DNA of 64,000 nt from Laburnicola sp. R22_1 (taxonomy: Eukaryota > Ascomycota > Dothideomycetes > Pleosporales > Didymosphaeriaceae): contig JACONQ010000009.1 of NCBI GenBank assembly GCA_014281115.1, positions 1,426,001-1,490,000 of the forward strand, given 5' to 3'. Both the position numbers and the translations under genes were made by a program. This document shows, one piece after another, positions 11,487 through 22,166 of the stretch; within the stretch, counting starts at the first letter, position 1; the number at the start of each line of letters is the position of its first letter. The notes under the pieces were generated by a model. It saw only the letters and a list, made by a program, of their open reading frames with translations, searched no databases and was not told where the DNA came from.

Positions 11487-13193
11487 TCTACAACGCTCAT
11501 CAATATGGACGCCCGCGAGCATGCTATACAATCCGCTATTCGCGATTTCGCTGCAGGTCTTTATACAAGTCAGCGTGCAGCTGCAAAGGCGTACGGCATC
11601 TCCCAGTCTACGCTATCGATGCGACTCCGTGGCGTAACAACGAGCTCGCTCAGTCACCAGCACCAGCAGCGATTAACTCCTCGACAGGAGGACTTTCTAG
11701 TAGAATGGATCCTTGAAGAAGACGCGCGCGCCTGCCCTCCCTCACACGCTCGCGCGCGAGAAATGGCCAATCGAATCCTACGTATGAACGGCGACGATCG
11801 TCCTGTTGGCAAGCACTGGCTATACCACTTTATCAAGCGCCAGCCACGTATCGCCTCTGTAGTCGGCAGAAAGCTAGAGGCTCAGAGAGCTGATGCAGCG
11901 ACTCCAGAGCAGTTGCGCGCGTTCCTAGAGCGCTATAAGCAGACTCGACAGCGGCTCAACATACAGGCGGAGAATACATACAATATAGATGAGACTGGCG
12001 TTGCTCTAGGAGTATGTACAAACACTAGAGTACTCTCTAGTAGTCAGAAAAAGAAGGCTTACATTCGGTCTCCAGAGAATCGCGAGTGGGTCTCTATAAT
12101 TGAGTGCGTATCGGCGACAGGGCAGAAACTACGCTGCGCAGTTATCTTCAAAGGCCAGAGCCTACAGACTACCTGGTTCCCAGCTAAATCCGTGCCTAGC
12201 TGGCTCTATACAACCTCTGAGAACGGATAGACGTCGAAAGCGATAGGTGTTGAGTGGCTACAGCGTATATTCATACCTGAGACGGCTATAGGTGATGGCC
12301 AGTACCGCCTTCTTATCCTCGACGGTCACGGCAGCCATATTGATATAGACTTCCTTTGGCTCTGCAAGCAGCATCGAATCGAGCTCTTATACCTACCTGC
12401 GCACTCCTCACACGTCCTACAGCCTCTAGATCTTGCTCCTTTCTCTGTAATCAAGTCTAGTTACAGACGTCAGATCCAGGAGCTCGCATCACTCGACGAC
12501 GCTGCGCCTGTCAAGAAGGAGCGCTTTATCACCTGCTATCATCAAGCTAGGGAGGAAGGCTTCACAGAGCGTGTGATTCGAGCTGGCTGGCAGGCATCTG
12601 GTATCTGCCCATTCAACATCAATCACGTGCTCAGCTCGTCGCAGGTCTCTCAGAGGCCTACTACGCCTACACGTCAGCAGCAGCCTCAGCAGCAGCTCCA
12701 GAGCTTCCTCTCGACTCCCCAGGGCCCTCACGATCTCTATATAGCGCAGCGCAGCGTCCCAGAGCGTTGAGAATCTAGGTCGTACGACCCGGCTGCTCCT
12801 ACAGAAAGCAGGTAAGGCTCTAGCAGCTGCAAATACTAGAGCTGCAGGCCTAGAAGCAGAGAAAAGACGCCTTAAGCAGCAGCTAGAGATATCTACCTCT
12901 CAGCGTCAGCGTAAGCGCGTTCGAGTAGACCCAAATCAACGCTTTGCAGAGGTAGAGAGTATTAGGGAGGCTATGCGCGCAGCTGAGGCTTCAGCAGTCC
13001 AACCACGTAGATCTACTATATCAAGCACCTCAGAAACAGCTGCTATAGCTACAGCAGCTGCAGCGCTTAAATCTATGTGTAGTCAATGGCAATTATAAGC
13101 AGCGTTGCTGAGATATCGCGCGTTTTGTGCAGGTGTCGCGTTTTGGTAGAGTGATCAGAAACACCGGGTGATCAGGATCCTTGTACGCTAGCT
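11403..13193 (+). mobile_element. Pogo/Fot1-type Tc1-mariner DNA transposon
   Basis: A 1.79 kb element with long inverted repeats of about 84 bp inside a duplicated TA (11401-11402 and 13194-13195), the signature of the Tc1/mariner superfamily. Its only gene is a DDE transposase on the plus strand with the helix-turn-helix and C-terminal coiled region typical of fungal Fot1/pogo elements. The gene is broken by one stop and one frameshift. The ends are intact, so the copy could still be moved in trans. Confidence 0.93.
11505..13098 (+). pseudogene. Pogo/Fot1 DDE transposase, interrupted
   Basis: The N-terminus has a psq-type helix-turn-helix (AAKAYGISQSTLSMRL), then a CENP-B-like DNA-binding domain (LTPRQEDFLVEWI ... 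GKHWLYHFIKR). DDE motifs are NIDETGVALG (first Asp), LLILDGHGSH (second Asp) and LPAHSSHVLQPLDLAPF (third Asp). A single in-frame TAG at 12228-12230 falls where the family has Trp (NG-W-TS), so TGG to TAG is likely, consistent with RIP. The frame also shifts near 12750-12766, after which a Lys/Arg/Gln-rich coiled segment (AGLEAEKRRLKQQLE) runs to TAA 13096-13098. The total of about 530 residues equals the usual length of Fot1-type transposases. Confidence 0.92.
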
Positions 13194-13195
13194 TA
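13110..13195 (-). repeat. Right terminal inverted repeat of pogo/Fot1 element, with TA target
   Basis: Reverse complement of 11401-11486 with about five mismatches over 86 bases. It ends in the second TA copy at 13194-13195. Confidence 0.92.
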
Positions 13196-13671
13196 GTGGC
13201 TACAAGCCCGAGAGTGGATCTTCTCTGCGATTGGAGGTCAAGAGCCGAGACATTCATATGTCATGATATCGTTCTGCAATCTCCTTCCTCATGGGATTTT
13301 TTTTTTTTGCGACCAAGAGGTTTCTAATAAAAAGATTACAATAATAGCAGTTATCCCTCCTACTGTTGTGGACACAGAAAAGCGTTTCAAGGTGTTAACA
13401 AAAAGGGGTTAGCGCGTTACAAGGAGGTGCTCGCTAGCGAGCTTGGCGCACTCTCCTTCCTCAAGGCTCATATGATCACCATTACCCGCGGCGCACAAAA
13501 TACTCAGCTTAATTTCTTGCCCCTTGTGGTGGAATAGTATAAATTCAACTTCCCCTTCATCCTATCCTAGCTGTCTATCACAGTTTAATTCTGTAGGCCG
13601 TTACCTCCCTTACACAACCCGTTTCCGATTATCCAATAGTTTCACTCACTACTTGGCCTTCAAGTAACACT
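13196..13671. other. Intergenic / promoter region of disrupted secreted-protein gene
   Basis: This contains a run of about 12 T at 13297-13308 and the presumed promoter and 5' UTR of the gene starting at 13672. A short open stretch around 13390-13535 (RYKEVLASELGALSFLKAH) could be a transposase relic but I cannot assign it. Confidence 0.4.
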
Positions 13672-14556
13672 ATGAAACTGCTGTTTTTTCTTTTGGCTGT
13701 TGTGGCATCGTCCACTTCTGCAATCGGTAAGTTTGCGGACTTGAGTGGTTCGAGATGAGTTCCAAACTACTAATGCACATTAGCACTCACTACCCAGCCG
13801 AGCTTCAGTTTGGCAGAGCTTCTAGATCTCCAGGCCAAGTTCTACGATCGCTTCCTATATCCGAATAATATCGAAGAAGCTCAGAGTATCAACTCGACTG
13901 TGTTTTCTGAAAATGTCAGTTTTTTACCAGCTTGCCTGCAAGATGCCTTCAAGACTAGGTGACTGATCGATGTGTAGGTTCAAGGTCGCGTCTCTGACAC
14001 CCGTAACTTCGAAGGACGCGAGCTCAATACCGAATACATTTTCGGTCTCTTCACGCCCAGCGACTCCTTGACCATCATCGGCCGGCCTGTCGGACCCTAC
14101 GAGATCATCCAATTTGCCGCGAATCAGAACATCGCATCAGCGACTACACGCATCAATTTCACCTTTCCTTCCTTTGGCAATATCTCTCTGCCCATCACTG
14201 TGGATACATGGTTCACCTACAACGCAGCCAAGGAGATCTCACAATACGACGTCACCTTTCGCTGGTTCGCGAACCTTCTCCAGGAACTCCTCCATTCCGT
14301 GGATCCAGATCCTCTCAAAGCCCAGGCAGCTGCCAAAGACCTACTCGCAAAATCCACATGTTCAACTCACTCCAAGTACTGCACTGGAACCAACTCGCAA
14401 TACGAATCATCAGATGATTGCTACAGGTTCCTCACTGAGGAGATCCGCTTCGGCCAAAGCTTTGAACTTGGCATGAATACTCTCTTGTGCCGAAATATCC
14501 ACGAGATTATGGTCAAGTTTCGGCCTGACGTGCACTGCTCACATATTGGCAAGTCT

Positions 14557-14564
14557 GGTGGTGG
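14557..14564. repeat. 8-bp target duplication of hAT element 1, left copy
   Basis: GGTGGTGG, identical to 18233-18240. An 8-bp duplication is the hallmark of the hAT superfamily. Confidence 0.9.
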
Positions 14565-17500
14565 CAGACTTGTCAATAAACAAAACAAACAAAATTTGTG
14601 GCTCTGAATTTGTTTGTTTGACGACTTTCTTGGTGTTGTAGTTTGTTTGTTTGATTTGATGGAGCTATAGAGGCGCTTTTTATTTGATTGTTTGTTTGAT
14701 TTTGAGTACTTTAAGAGGACTGTGAAAGAGACTCTGGTGGTGTTATAGGCGGCGGCTCCTCCCACTTATGTATGCTAAACTGTTCGTTGAGCTTATTGTC
14801 ATTGTACGTTGCCACCACCTTTGCGCTTGGAGGTTTAAAACCTGCTCGAATCCATCGTTGAGTACAAATTAAAGCAGCTAATAGTTGGCTGCCTATTTTG
14901 CGTCTCTGTGGCTTAAGTACGTCGCCAGTACCTGAGAAGACTCGCTCACAGTTAGCGCTGGAGGCAGGGATAGTTAACACGTCCAGCGCCAATCGTGACA
15001 AATTGGGATACCTTGGCTTGAGCTGGTACCAGTATTGGACAGCTGTACAGCCAGTTTTGTACTGTTCTGATGTCCATGTTGGCTCTCTAAGCCAGCTCTC
15101 GTACTCATCCGCCACCCCTATTATCTCGTCGCTGTTGTCAAGTACCGAATCGATCGCGTTGTTAAAGCTGCTTATCGCGTGTTTAGGCGCAGTTGTTATT
15201 GTTGTTGCTGTCGCTAGGGCGGGCTTGTAACGAGCCCAAAGCTGCTCGAAGCTCGCGTGCGTAGCTTGTAACTGTGCGGGCTTCTTACGCCAGAAGCGTT
15301 TAAAGTAGTTCTTGAAGCGTGGGTGGAGTGCCGTGGCAGTGTAGTAGACGGGGATTTTGAGGAGTTTATTAAGGTACTTGCTCGCCTTCTTGAGCGCAGC
15401 ACGTACGTTGATAGCGACGTGATCTTCTGGCGCCTCGTCTGGCAGGTAATTGACGCTTTCAAACAGTCTAAGGCGGGCATCTAGGTCAGCAATAAGAGAC
15501 TCAAACACAGGGATAACCTCGTATAACGCGCCGTAAGTGCCAGCTTTGCCGCGACCTTGCAAGCGATTAGTTGCGGACTTCAGCGGCTCAAGCACCTCAA
15601 TGTACTCGGTAATCACCGCCCAGTCTGCAGCTGCAAGCCCGCCTGATCGCATCCACTGCGGCATAATAGGCGGCTTAGTGTTGTTGCTTTTGGCAAGCTC
15701 GTCAGCGTGCTCAGTCTCTTGTATGTGGTAGGAGGAGTAGCTGTTAATGGCGTGTTGTAGCTCAACACCGCGCTTAAAGCAGTCATGATAGCTGTTCTAA
15801 CGCGTAACTCCAGGCTTGAAAGGCTCACGGCGTCTTGCTGTAGCGCCAGCAGGCATCTCAACTGCTTCGCTGTTCTGACAATCCTCAAATATACCCTATT
15901 GTTTTGGCGTGTTAATGTAGTTAACAATATCAAGAAACACGCCAAGCGGACCATCTTTCCGCTATTGCTTTATATAAAACTCCTCTTTGTTGTAGTGTTC
16001 AGGCTCGTTATCAAAGGCGTCGGAGTCAGTGCCAAACATAATAGTTTGCCTAACGAGGTTGAGTATGTGGCAAGCGCAGCGGAGGCGTCGATTGTTGGCG
16101 ATAAAGCCGTACATTGTGCCGAGTTTATTAACTGCAGTATCGTTGTTGTAGGCGTTGTCAAGCACGAAATAGCCCAAATTGCTGCTAGAAATCTCAAAGT
16201 AGCGTAGGATTCGTACGACAGCTTCCGCGATCGCTGAGCCTGTGTGCGCACCAACCAGCTGCGGCAAGGCGATGGGAAGGTCAACTATATTGCCTTGAGA
16301 GTCAGCGTAGTGCGCACAAATTGCAAAGAAGCCGCGCTTCCCCCTTAGTAGTCCAGCCGTCAAAGCTTATGTGTATTTTGCTAGAGGCCTCAGACAAGGC
16401 GCGCTTAACTTGAGGTTGTAGCCAGCTGTAAAGCCTCATCACGAACCTCGAAACGCTGTTGTGAGACCTCCATAGCGCCGCCTCTGCCTCTGGGTTGGCG
16501 AACCTGATTATCGCGCGGAAGGACTCAGTCTCAAACTCGCGTAATGGCCTGTTGTTGTTGACGAGCCATAACACTGCAGCTTGCCTGAAGCCTTGTACGT
16601 CGAAGTTACCCAGCTCCTGCGTTGCATCTTGGCTTAATGTGACCCCGTTTTCTTCCGCCCATCGCAGCGACTTCTGGCCAGGTTTGAGCGGCCTCTTGTG
16701 TACGATAGTGCCTTGTTTGGTGAGCCGATGGCCGGGAAGGTCTTGCTTCAAATGGTTGTTGGCGGCTGTAGTTGACAGAGTGGTCTAGTGTAGGCCGCCC
16801 TTCTTTCTGTTGATGTGACAGTGCTTGCATTAGAAGTAGATCTTCTTAGGGTTAGTACCAAGCTTTCGAAGGCGATAGCCGTGCCTAAAGACCTAGCTGA
16901 TGTTGCCTGTGGGTGTGGATAGAGGCACATTGAAGCCCAGCAGGCGCTTCAAGTTAAGGCCTTCGTAGTTGGTAAAGTCAACACTAGGCGCAGCGTCCTC
17001 CTCTACTAAAGCCTCTGTGGCAGCATTACTAAACGCGCGCGGCGGCTTAGTAGCTATAGGCGGCTTATTAGCCACTAACAGCAACTCCCAAGCTGGCTCA
17101 TCGGCCTGTAAGGCTTGTAGTATAGGCCGTGGTGATGGCCTCCGGGCGCGCTCCTCTAGCTCGGTTGGTGGCTCTATTAAGCGCGGCTCTAGAGTACTTT
17201 TAAGCACCTCAATAGGCGGCTCTGGCTCGTCAACTACCTTAATAGACAGCTAGGTTGGCGGAGGAGTAAGCGGCCGCTGGCTATCCATAAGGCGCTGGCT
17301 GGGTTTCGGCGCACGTTGGGAACGTTTAGGCATAGGTTCGGATGCCTTAGCAGGCTCGCGGCTTCGTTTTGGGGGCATAGTAAGCGTGAAGGTAAGCAAA
17401 GGCGCGAAAAAGTAAGCTGTAGGCGCAGGCAAGTAAGCCAAAGTATAGTGGGTGTGTAAGCGTTGACGCGCAAGGTACGCGGAAAGTACGCGGTCGGCTA

Positions 17501-18232
17501 GCCAACATTACCACTTCATGCCAAGGCGTACTGCGCGACGCTCTGCAGCCCGCAACAATAGAGATATAGTAAAACAGGCGACAGGAATTAATTTAGCAAC
17601 ATTGATTTAATAGTTTAACTTATAGAAGACAAGATTTATTGCGTGGTTATAGCAAACGATTTTTAAGAGTAGTAACTAGGTTCAGAATATATAAACATAA
17701 CTTAGGCTTCGCTGCAACAGCGCAAACTCACTTTGCTACAATACCTCAACACTATAATATTAGCTTATTTAGATTATTATATATATATTTATTGTTTTAA
17801 CAGCTTATTACCTACGTAAAGAAAGAGGAGGAACAGAGGATAGGAGGTGCTAAAGCCGAATAGCAATTCATGTATATCAGTTGCTGGCGGCCAGTGGAAG
17901 CACACATCCGTTATGCGGGCTTTTTTACGCAGGTACAATCCACTTAAGAAGCTCCGTTTTTGCTCTGTTTACTATAGGAATACCTATATAATTGCAGCGT
18001 TGGGAAAGTTATTGTTACATCAACACTAAGAATATATCACTAACTCTAGGGTACCTTATCATTACAGTATGCTAAGCGATTCAAACAAACTTCAAATTTT
18101 TTGACTGCAATTGCCTCTTTTGTTTGTTTGACCTATCAAAATTGCAGCAGCAGCTTTTTGTTTGGTTGACGTTGTCAATTCAAACAAAATTCAAACAAAA
18201 TATTGAGGCATGTTTGGTTGTTGACAACCCTG
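14565..18232 (-). mobile_element. hAT DNA transposon 1, inserted in a coding exon
   Basis: A 3,668 bp element. The left end is CAGACTTGTCAA (14565-14576) and the right end, read inward, is CAGGGTTGTCAA (18232-18221), 10 of 12 matching. It is flanked by the 8-bp duplication GGTGGTGG. Both subterminal regions are dense in TTTGTTTG/CAAACAAA repeats (about 14577-14700 and 18080-18215), likely transposase binding sites. It carries one transposase gene on the minus strand, broken by stops and a frameshift. The roughly 850 bp between the transposase start and the right end is AT-rich and noncoding. Confidence 0.93.
14711..17378 (-). pseudogene. hAT transposase 1, degenerate
   Basis: The probable start is ATG 17378 (MPPKRSREPAKASEP), with a Pro/Lys-rich N-terminus. 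A BED-type zinc finger (CKHCH ... followed by H) lies near 16800-16830. The RNase H-like core shows FDGWTTKGEARLLCNL with the first Asp, and FVLDNAYNND with the second. CACH is the CX2H-type motif, and the C-terminal dimerisation domain has SSANCERVFSGTGD near 14950. Stops fall at about 17249, 16892 and 16750-16890, a frameshift at about 16340, and further stops between 15660 and 15960. Several stops are TAG where Trp or Gln is expected. It cannot make a full protein. Confidence 0.88.
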
Positions 18233-18240
18233 GGTGGTGG
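18233..18240. repeat. 8-bp target duplication of hAT element 1, right copy
   Basis: GGTGGTGG, identical to 14557-14564. Confidence 0.9.
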
Positions 18241-18331
18241 TCAGTGCGCGGACGACTATACATATACTCAGAAGGTGGAAGAAGATTACTTCACCAATGC
18301 TCCTTGGATACCTGATACTGGGGGTGATTAG

Positions 18332-19158
18332 TAAAAGTGAAGAGCAAAGTGAAGGTCCTCGTTGTTGGCGGGAGCCCTTGGGGCACCTGGCAGGTGCTGC
18401 GATCTCATTGTTTACAAGCTATTATGTAATGGCGCTATATAGCAGATCTTCCGATCAGCTCAATCCAACAACATTACATTCCACTTTCTTCACTTGTATG
18501 CTGGCTCATGTGTATACTTGTCGTGTTGTTATCATAGGCTTTTGTATGCATATGTACCGCCACAGGACCAGGGTTTGTGTACCTCTAGACTTTGTATTGT
18601 CCATCATGAGGTGAACTGGGTATTTGATGTCTATGCTGAGTTAGACCGGGTATTTGGCCTTTTGCTTTAGTACCTATGTACCTAGGTAATCTATGAAATC
18701 ATGTGTTACACAAAACTTGGTCCACAATTTGAAGCTGCTCGTGAATGGAACGGAGTTGCAGGACAAGCAGTTTCCATGCATGCGTTAGAGTCACGAGCAT
18801 GTACAAACAAATGGTCATCTAGTAAGTCAAACTCATAGATAAATAAGCAGCAACTCCGAACTGGCATACTATAAAAGCACATCGATCTCACGTAACCTCT
18901 GTGTTCCATATCCTCTCAATCAGGTGAAGCTACTTTACCAGGAGTGCCAAATGTTCTTTCACTATGGATACAATGCACCCTCCTTTTCACACCCAACACA
19001 CTTTGGGTTGTCTAAGCAATCGGCGTCCGTTGCGCAGAGACCGACGCACGCGCCATAGATAAACAAACCGTCTTCGAGATCCACCTTTGCGTTTCTCAAC
19101 CCTACACCTTCTACATCCTTCATCAGCACCCTCTACGTTGACTATATACAGTTTTAAG
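18332..19158. other. Intergenic region
   Basis: About 830 bp downstream of the disrupted gene and upstream of the gene at 19159. No coding or RNA signal is recognised. The last ~150 bp, with pyrimidine-rich stretches and TATATA at 19144-19149, is presumed 5' leader of the next gene. Confidence 0.45.
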
Positions 19159-20233
19159 ATGGCATATAACACGATCCAATTCCTCTTCTACAACCCAATC
19201 GAGGACTCCAACGCGCTCGAGGACGATTCGCCCGAGTCCTGGGCCTTGACACCGCCGCAGCCAACTGTCGTCACTCCTGTGATAGCGAGCCAACGTAATT
19301 GCCGCTTCCTATACTTTATGCCCAGCGCGTACAACCATATCATATCACCAACGGAGCGCAAAGAGATCTATGCGGCATTTCTCGCTCTCCCCACGGAGTC
19401 GATCATCGGCGAGTTCGCACGCGGCAACACCTTCATGCACGAGCCCGGCGAGGCAACTACTCTTCGAACCTACCATTCATATGTGGAAGTACGGAAAGGG
19501 TGGCATCAATGGCCACACGCACACTGCAGCTTGGAACTTGGGTGGATGGACATGGACGGAAACAGGAAGCAAATCTATGCGAAGGCGCACCTACACCAGA
19601 ACGGCGTCGAAGTCATCTTCGAGGAAATGAGCAGGAAGGACGGCCTGACGGAGCTGGCCCGGTTCCTCGGGAAATTGACGTACATTCGACGTCCTTCATC
19701 CGTAAGTATAATCTCTTCTTCATTCTCTCCCTCCCTCAGCACAAGATAAGCACTTTTCGGTATTTCATGAGATATTGATTGACTAGGCAAACCAGCGGCG
19801 AGCCGCACCACCTTCTGCGCCATTCCACCCGGCCCCTCCTCACACAGCGCTGCCGCCGCGACCACCGCCCTGGAGGAGGCCCGCTCCACCCCTGTCACCT
19901 CGGCCTCTGGCACCACCATCCCTCTCCGATCTGCTTCGCGCGGGTCCGTCGCCTTTCGCGCCCCCCGTGCCCTTCCCTCCTCCATTCCCGCCCCATATGG
20001 GTCCACCAGGGACCGCGCCGCCACCGCGTCAACCCTGGCCGCTTCCCCCATTCGGCCATGCTCCAAATTTCCCGCCGCAGCCCCCATCCCACGCACCTTG
20101 GAACGGAGCAGTTCCGCCATTTTCTCCGCCTCGTCCCGCTCAGCCGTCCCGACGCGTCTTTCGGGACTACAAGGATTACGACACGCCGAAGGAGGAGGAC
20201 GCAGGCGGTGACGAGATGGACTACGGAGGGTAG
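19159..20233 (+). CDS. Hypothetical protein with proline-rich C-terminus (family copy 1)
   Basis: Exons are 19159-19701 and 19787-20233; the intron 19702-19786 (GTAAGT...TAG) is phase 0. The product is about 329 residues. The N-terminal ~180 residues form a globular part with FLYFMPSAYNHI, LPTESIIGEFARG and AHLHQNGVEVIFE. The rest is mostly Pro with Ala, Ser and Arg, ending in an acidic KEEDAGGDEMDYGG tail. The gene at 28658-29520 has the same plan (FVYFGDKEHIPPADY, LPAESIVGQFARG, AHLHENGLEVVFE, Pro-rich, ending VDWEDLY). No known domain was recognised. The Pro-rich tail may serve in protein interaction (inference). Confidence 0.82.
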
Positions 20234-22166
20234 TAGGAGAAGAGCAACCCCTTGGTTTAGTGGAGGACGAGATGGATAACGTTCGAGTTGGTCGGAATGG
20301 ACTTAGTATAGGCGTTGAAATTGAAGCTCTCTTCCCATCTGGCAAACTTGCGTACTGATAAGTCATGGATGGCAATGAAGCCCCGGGCATACACCAGCAG
20401 GCATCATACTGATTCTACTCAGCCTCCGTATAACTCTCCGCGGGACGTCTCGATCCTAAAAGCAAGAACGACCGAGTAGGATGAATATGGAGGCGGGGAG
20501 GAGGCGTGTGGGTCGGGCGGAAATGGTCGACATTTTGGATGATATATGGGCGATGCGTATGTACTTTTATGCGACATCTGCGAGCTCCAGAACGATAGAT
20601 ATTGGACAATGAGAGTGAGGTTTGAAGTAAGAAGAAAGGTCGAAGTGTAGGTGGTAATGAGGTTCAGAACTATGCTAGCCTATTCTAGCCCAGCTCGTTG
20701 TAGTTTCCGATACTATACACTAAGTGTAACCATAGCGGACTAGACTCCGTCAACCACGACTCTGCGAGAGGAAAGCACTAGTGAGACAGAACAATGTGTT
20801 ATCATGTTCCTGATCTCCACCCACTTCATGCTTTATTCCTCCAGGTCCTTACAACGGTGCAGATAAAGTACGGTCGATTTGGTTCACAAAATCGTCGGCA
20901 TCGCTTTGTCTCTGGCTAACTCGATATGGGCATCTTCAAACGGGAAGTCGTGTAGCCATGCATAAACCTTGGCATATGGAAGCATACTAAAGGATAGATC
21001 GTTCTGAATCCGAGTACTTGTACTCTAAACAGCCCTACAACAGTCAATGCAGCTACTAGGTCAGCCTCATGCCGCGCTATAGATGCGCGTCTTAAAAATA
21101 AACCCCGCAGAAGGAATACTACGTTTTAAATCACAAAATATTGTTAGTAGTTGAGATTCTGCTCCCTATGCGATCAATTACAGTTCTGTTGTAGCTAAAG
21201 ATAACCTCTTAGCTAAACAGCGTTTTGGTCCTTTAGCGCACATACCACGTTAAGTAGGTATAGGTAATAAGGTTATCTGACCTGCTTGATGTCCAGATCG
21301 TTTGGGCGTTAGCGTTTAGATATTTTTTATATCTCGCATTCGTCGCTAAGGAGGTAGCTACCTGCCGCGTAGGTCAATCTTAAATACTATGAATTTTTGG
21401 AATAGATTATAAACGCGCCACTTGCAGGCCCTAAGGTAACTACTGTATTAAGGAGTGTTGGAGTAGATGGGCCAAAACAGTAAAGAAATATCGTGCACCT
21501 AGAACGTGAGCTGTGAGAGACCGTAGGTCGGGAAGCAAGCTAAACCGAAAAGGGAACCTTGCATTAGCCGAGGTAAAAATAGATTCCATTTTCCCAGCCT
21601 CCAAGTTCATGCGTCCCCGATCGCGCAGAACATCTACGCAGGAGGTTCTCGGTTGTACAGGCATCGTTCGCATCAATATCGTTGTGTATCCTGGTCGCCA
21701 ATTACCCGGGCTCCCATATTGCACTTCATCTATGCGCTCTACAACCGATCAACAAAGGCACACTTCTGGAACACCACGTTGCTCAACAGCATATGAGTGG
21801 CCACGAAACTCCATTTTGAGGACGGATCTGCAGGAGGCTTACGAACACATCGACTGAGGTTGCATTCGTTTGTGTCCTATGCTAATATACCGCATGGGCC
21901 CGCTTCGTGGAAGCGTGGACTGCCAGACATGGATCAGAGGTCGCGGTTCAGAAAATTATCCTGGACGTTGATTTTTCGTCTCTTTAAATCTTCCAACTGT
22001 GACGCGGCTCTGGCGATCAAAGCAACAACCCCGGAAGAATTTTATATTGGTAAATTTTGAGTTCGCGCCATGGACTGCGATGTTCTTTATATAGCCGTCT
22101 CCCCGACACCTTCCCCCCGCTTCCGTGTTCGGATTCAAAATAGCAGATTCTGAGGGAAGTTCTGCA
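20234..22166. other. Long intergenic region, partly AT-rich
   Basis: Almost 2 kb without a convincing gene. The stretch 21040-21430 is rich in TA steps (AAATCACAAAATATTG, ATATTTTTTATATC) and may be an old RIP-mutated relic, but no transposon protein or end is legible. Open frames at 21513-22060 lack recognisable features. TATATAG near 22089 is a likely TATA box for the deacetylase gene starting at 22167. Confidence 0.45.

Larger units (their letters stand above)
13672..18331 (+). pseudogene. Secreted cysteine-containing protein gene split by a hAT insertion
   Basis: Exon 1 is 13672-13726 and encodes a signal peptide (MKLLFFLLAVVASSTSA). Exon 2 is 13784-13914. Exon 3 begins at 13978. Introns 13727-13783 and 13915-13977 are GT-AG. 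Exon 3 reads through GRELNTEYIFGLF and FGQSFELGMNTLLCRNIHEIM to HIGKSGGG at 14564, then enters the hAT element, where it stops after a few foreign residues at 14607. After the element and the second target copy, the frame continues exactly at 18241 with QCADDYTYTQKVEEDYF and ends at TAG 18329-18331. Without the element and one target copy the coding length is 864 nt (287 residues), so nothing else was lost. The function is unknown; spaced cysteines and the signal peptide suggest an extracellular protein. The truncated form lacks the last 30 residues and one conserved Cys. Confidence 0.88.

Noticed and set aside
13390..13535. Short transposase-like stretch (RYKEVLASELGALSFLKAH)
   Set aside because: Too short and without a diagnostic motif; cannot be assigned to a family.
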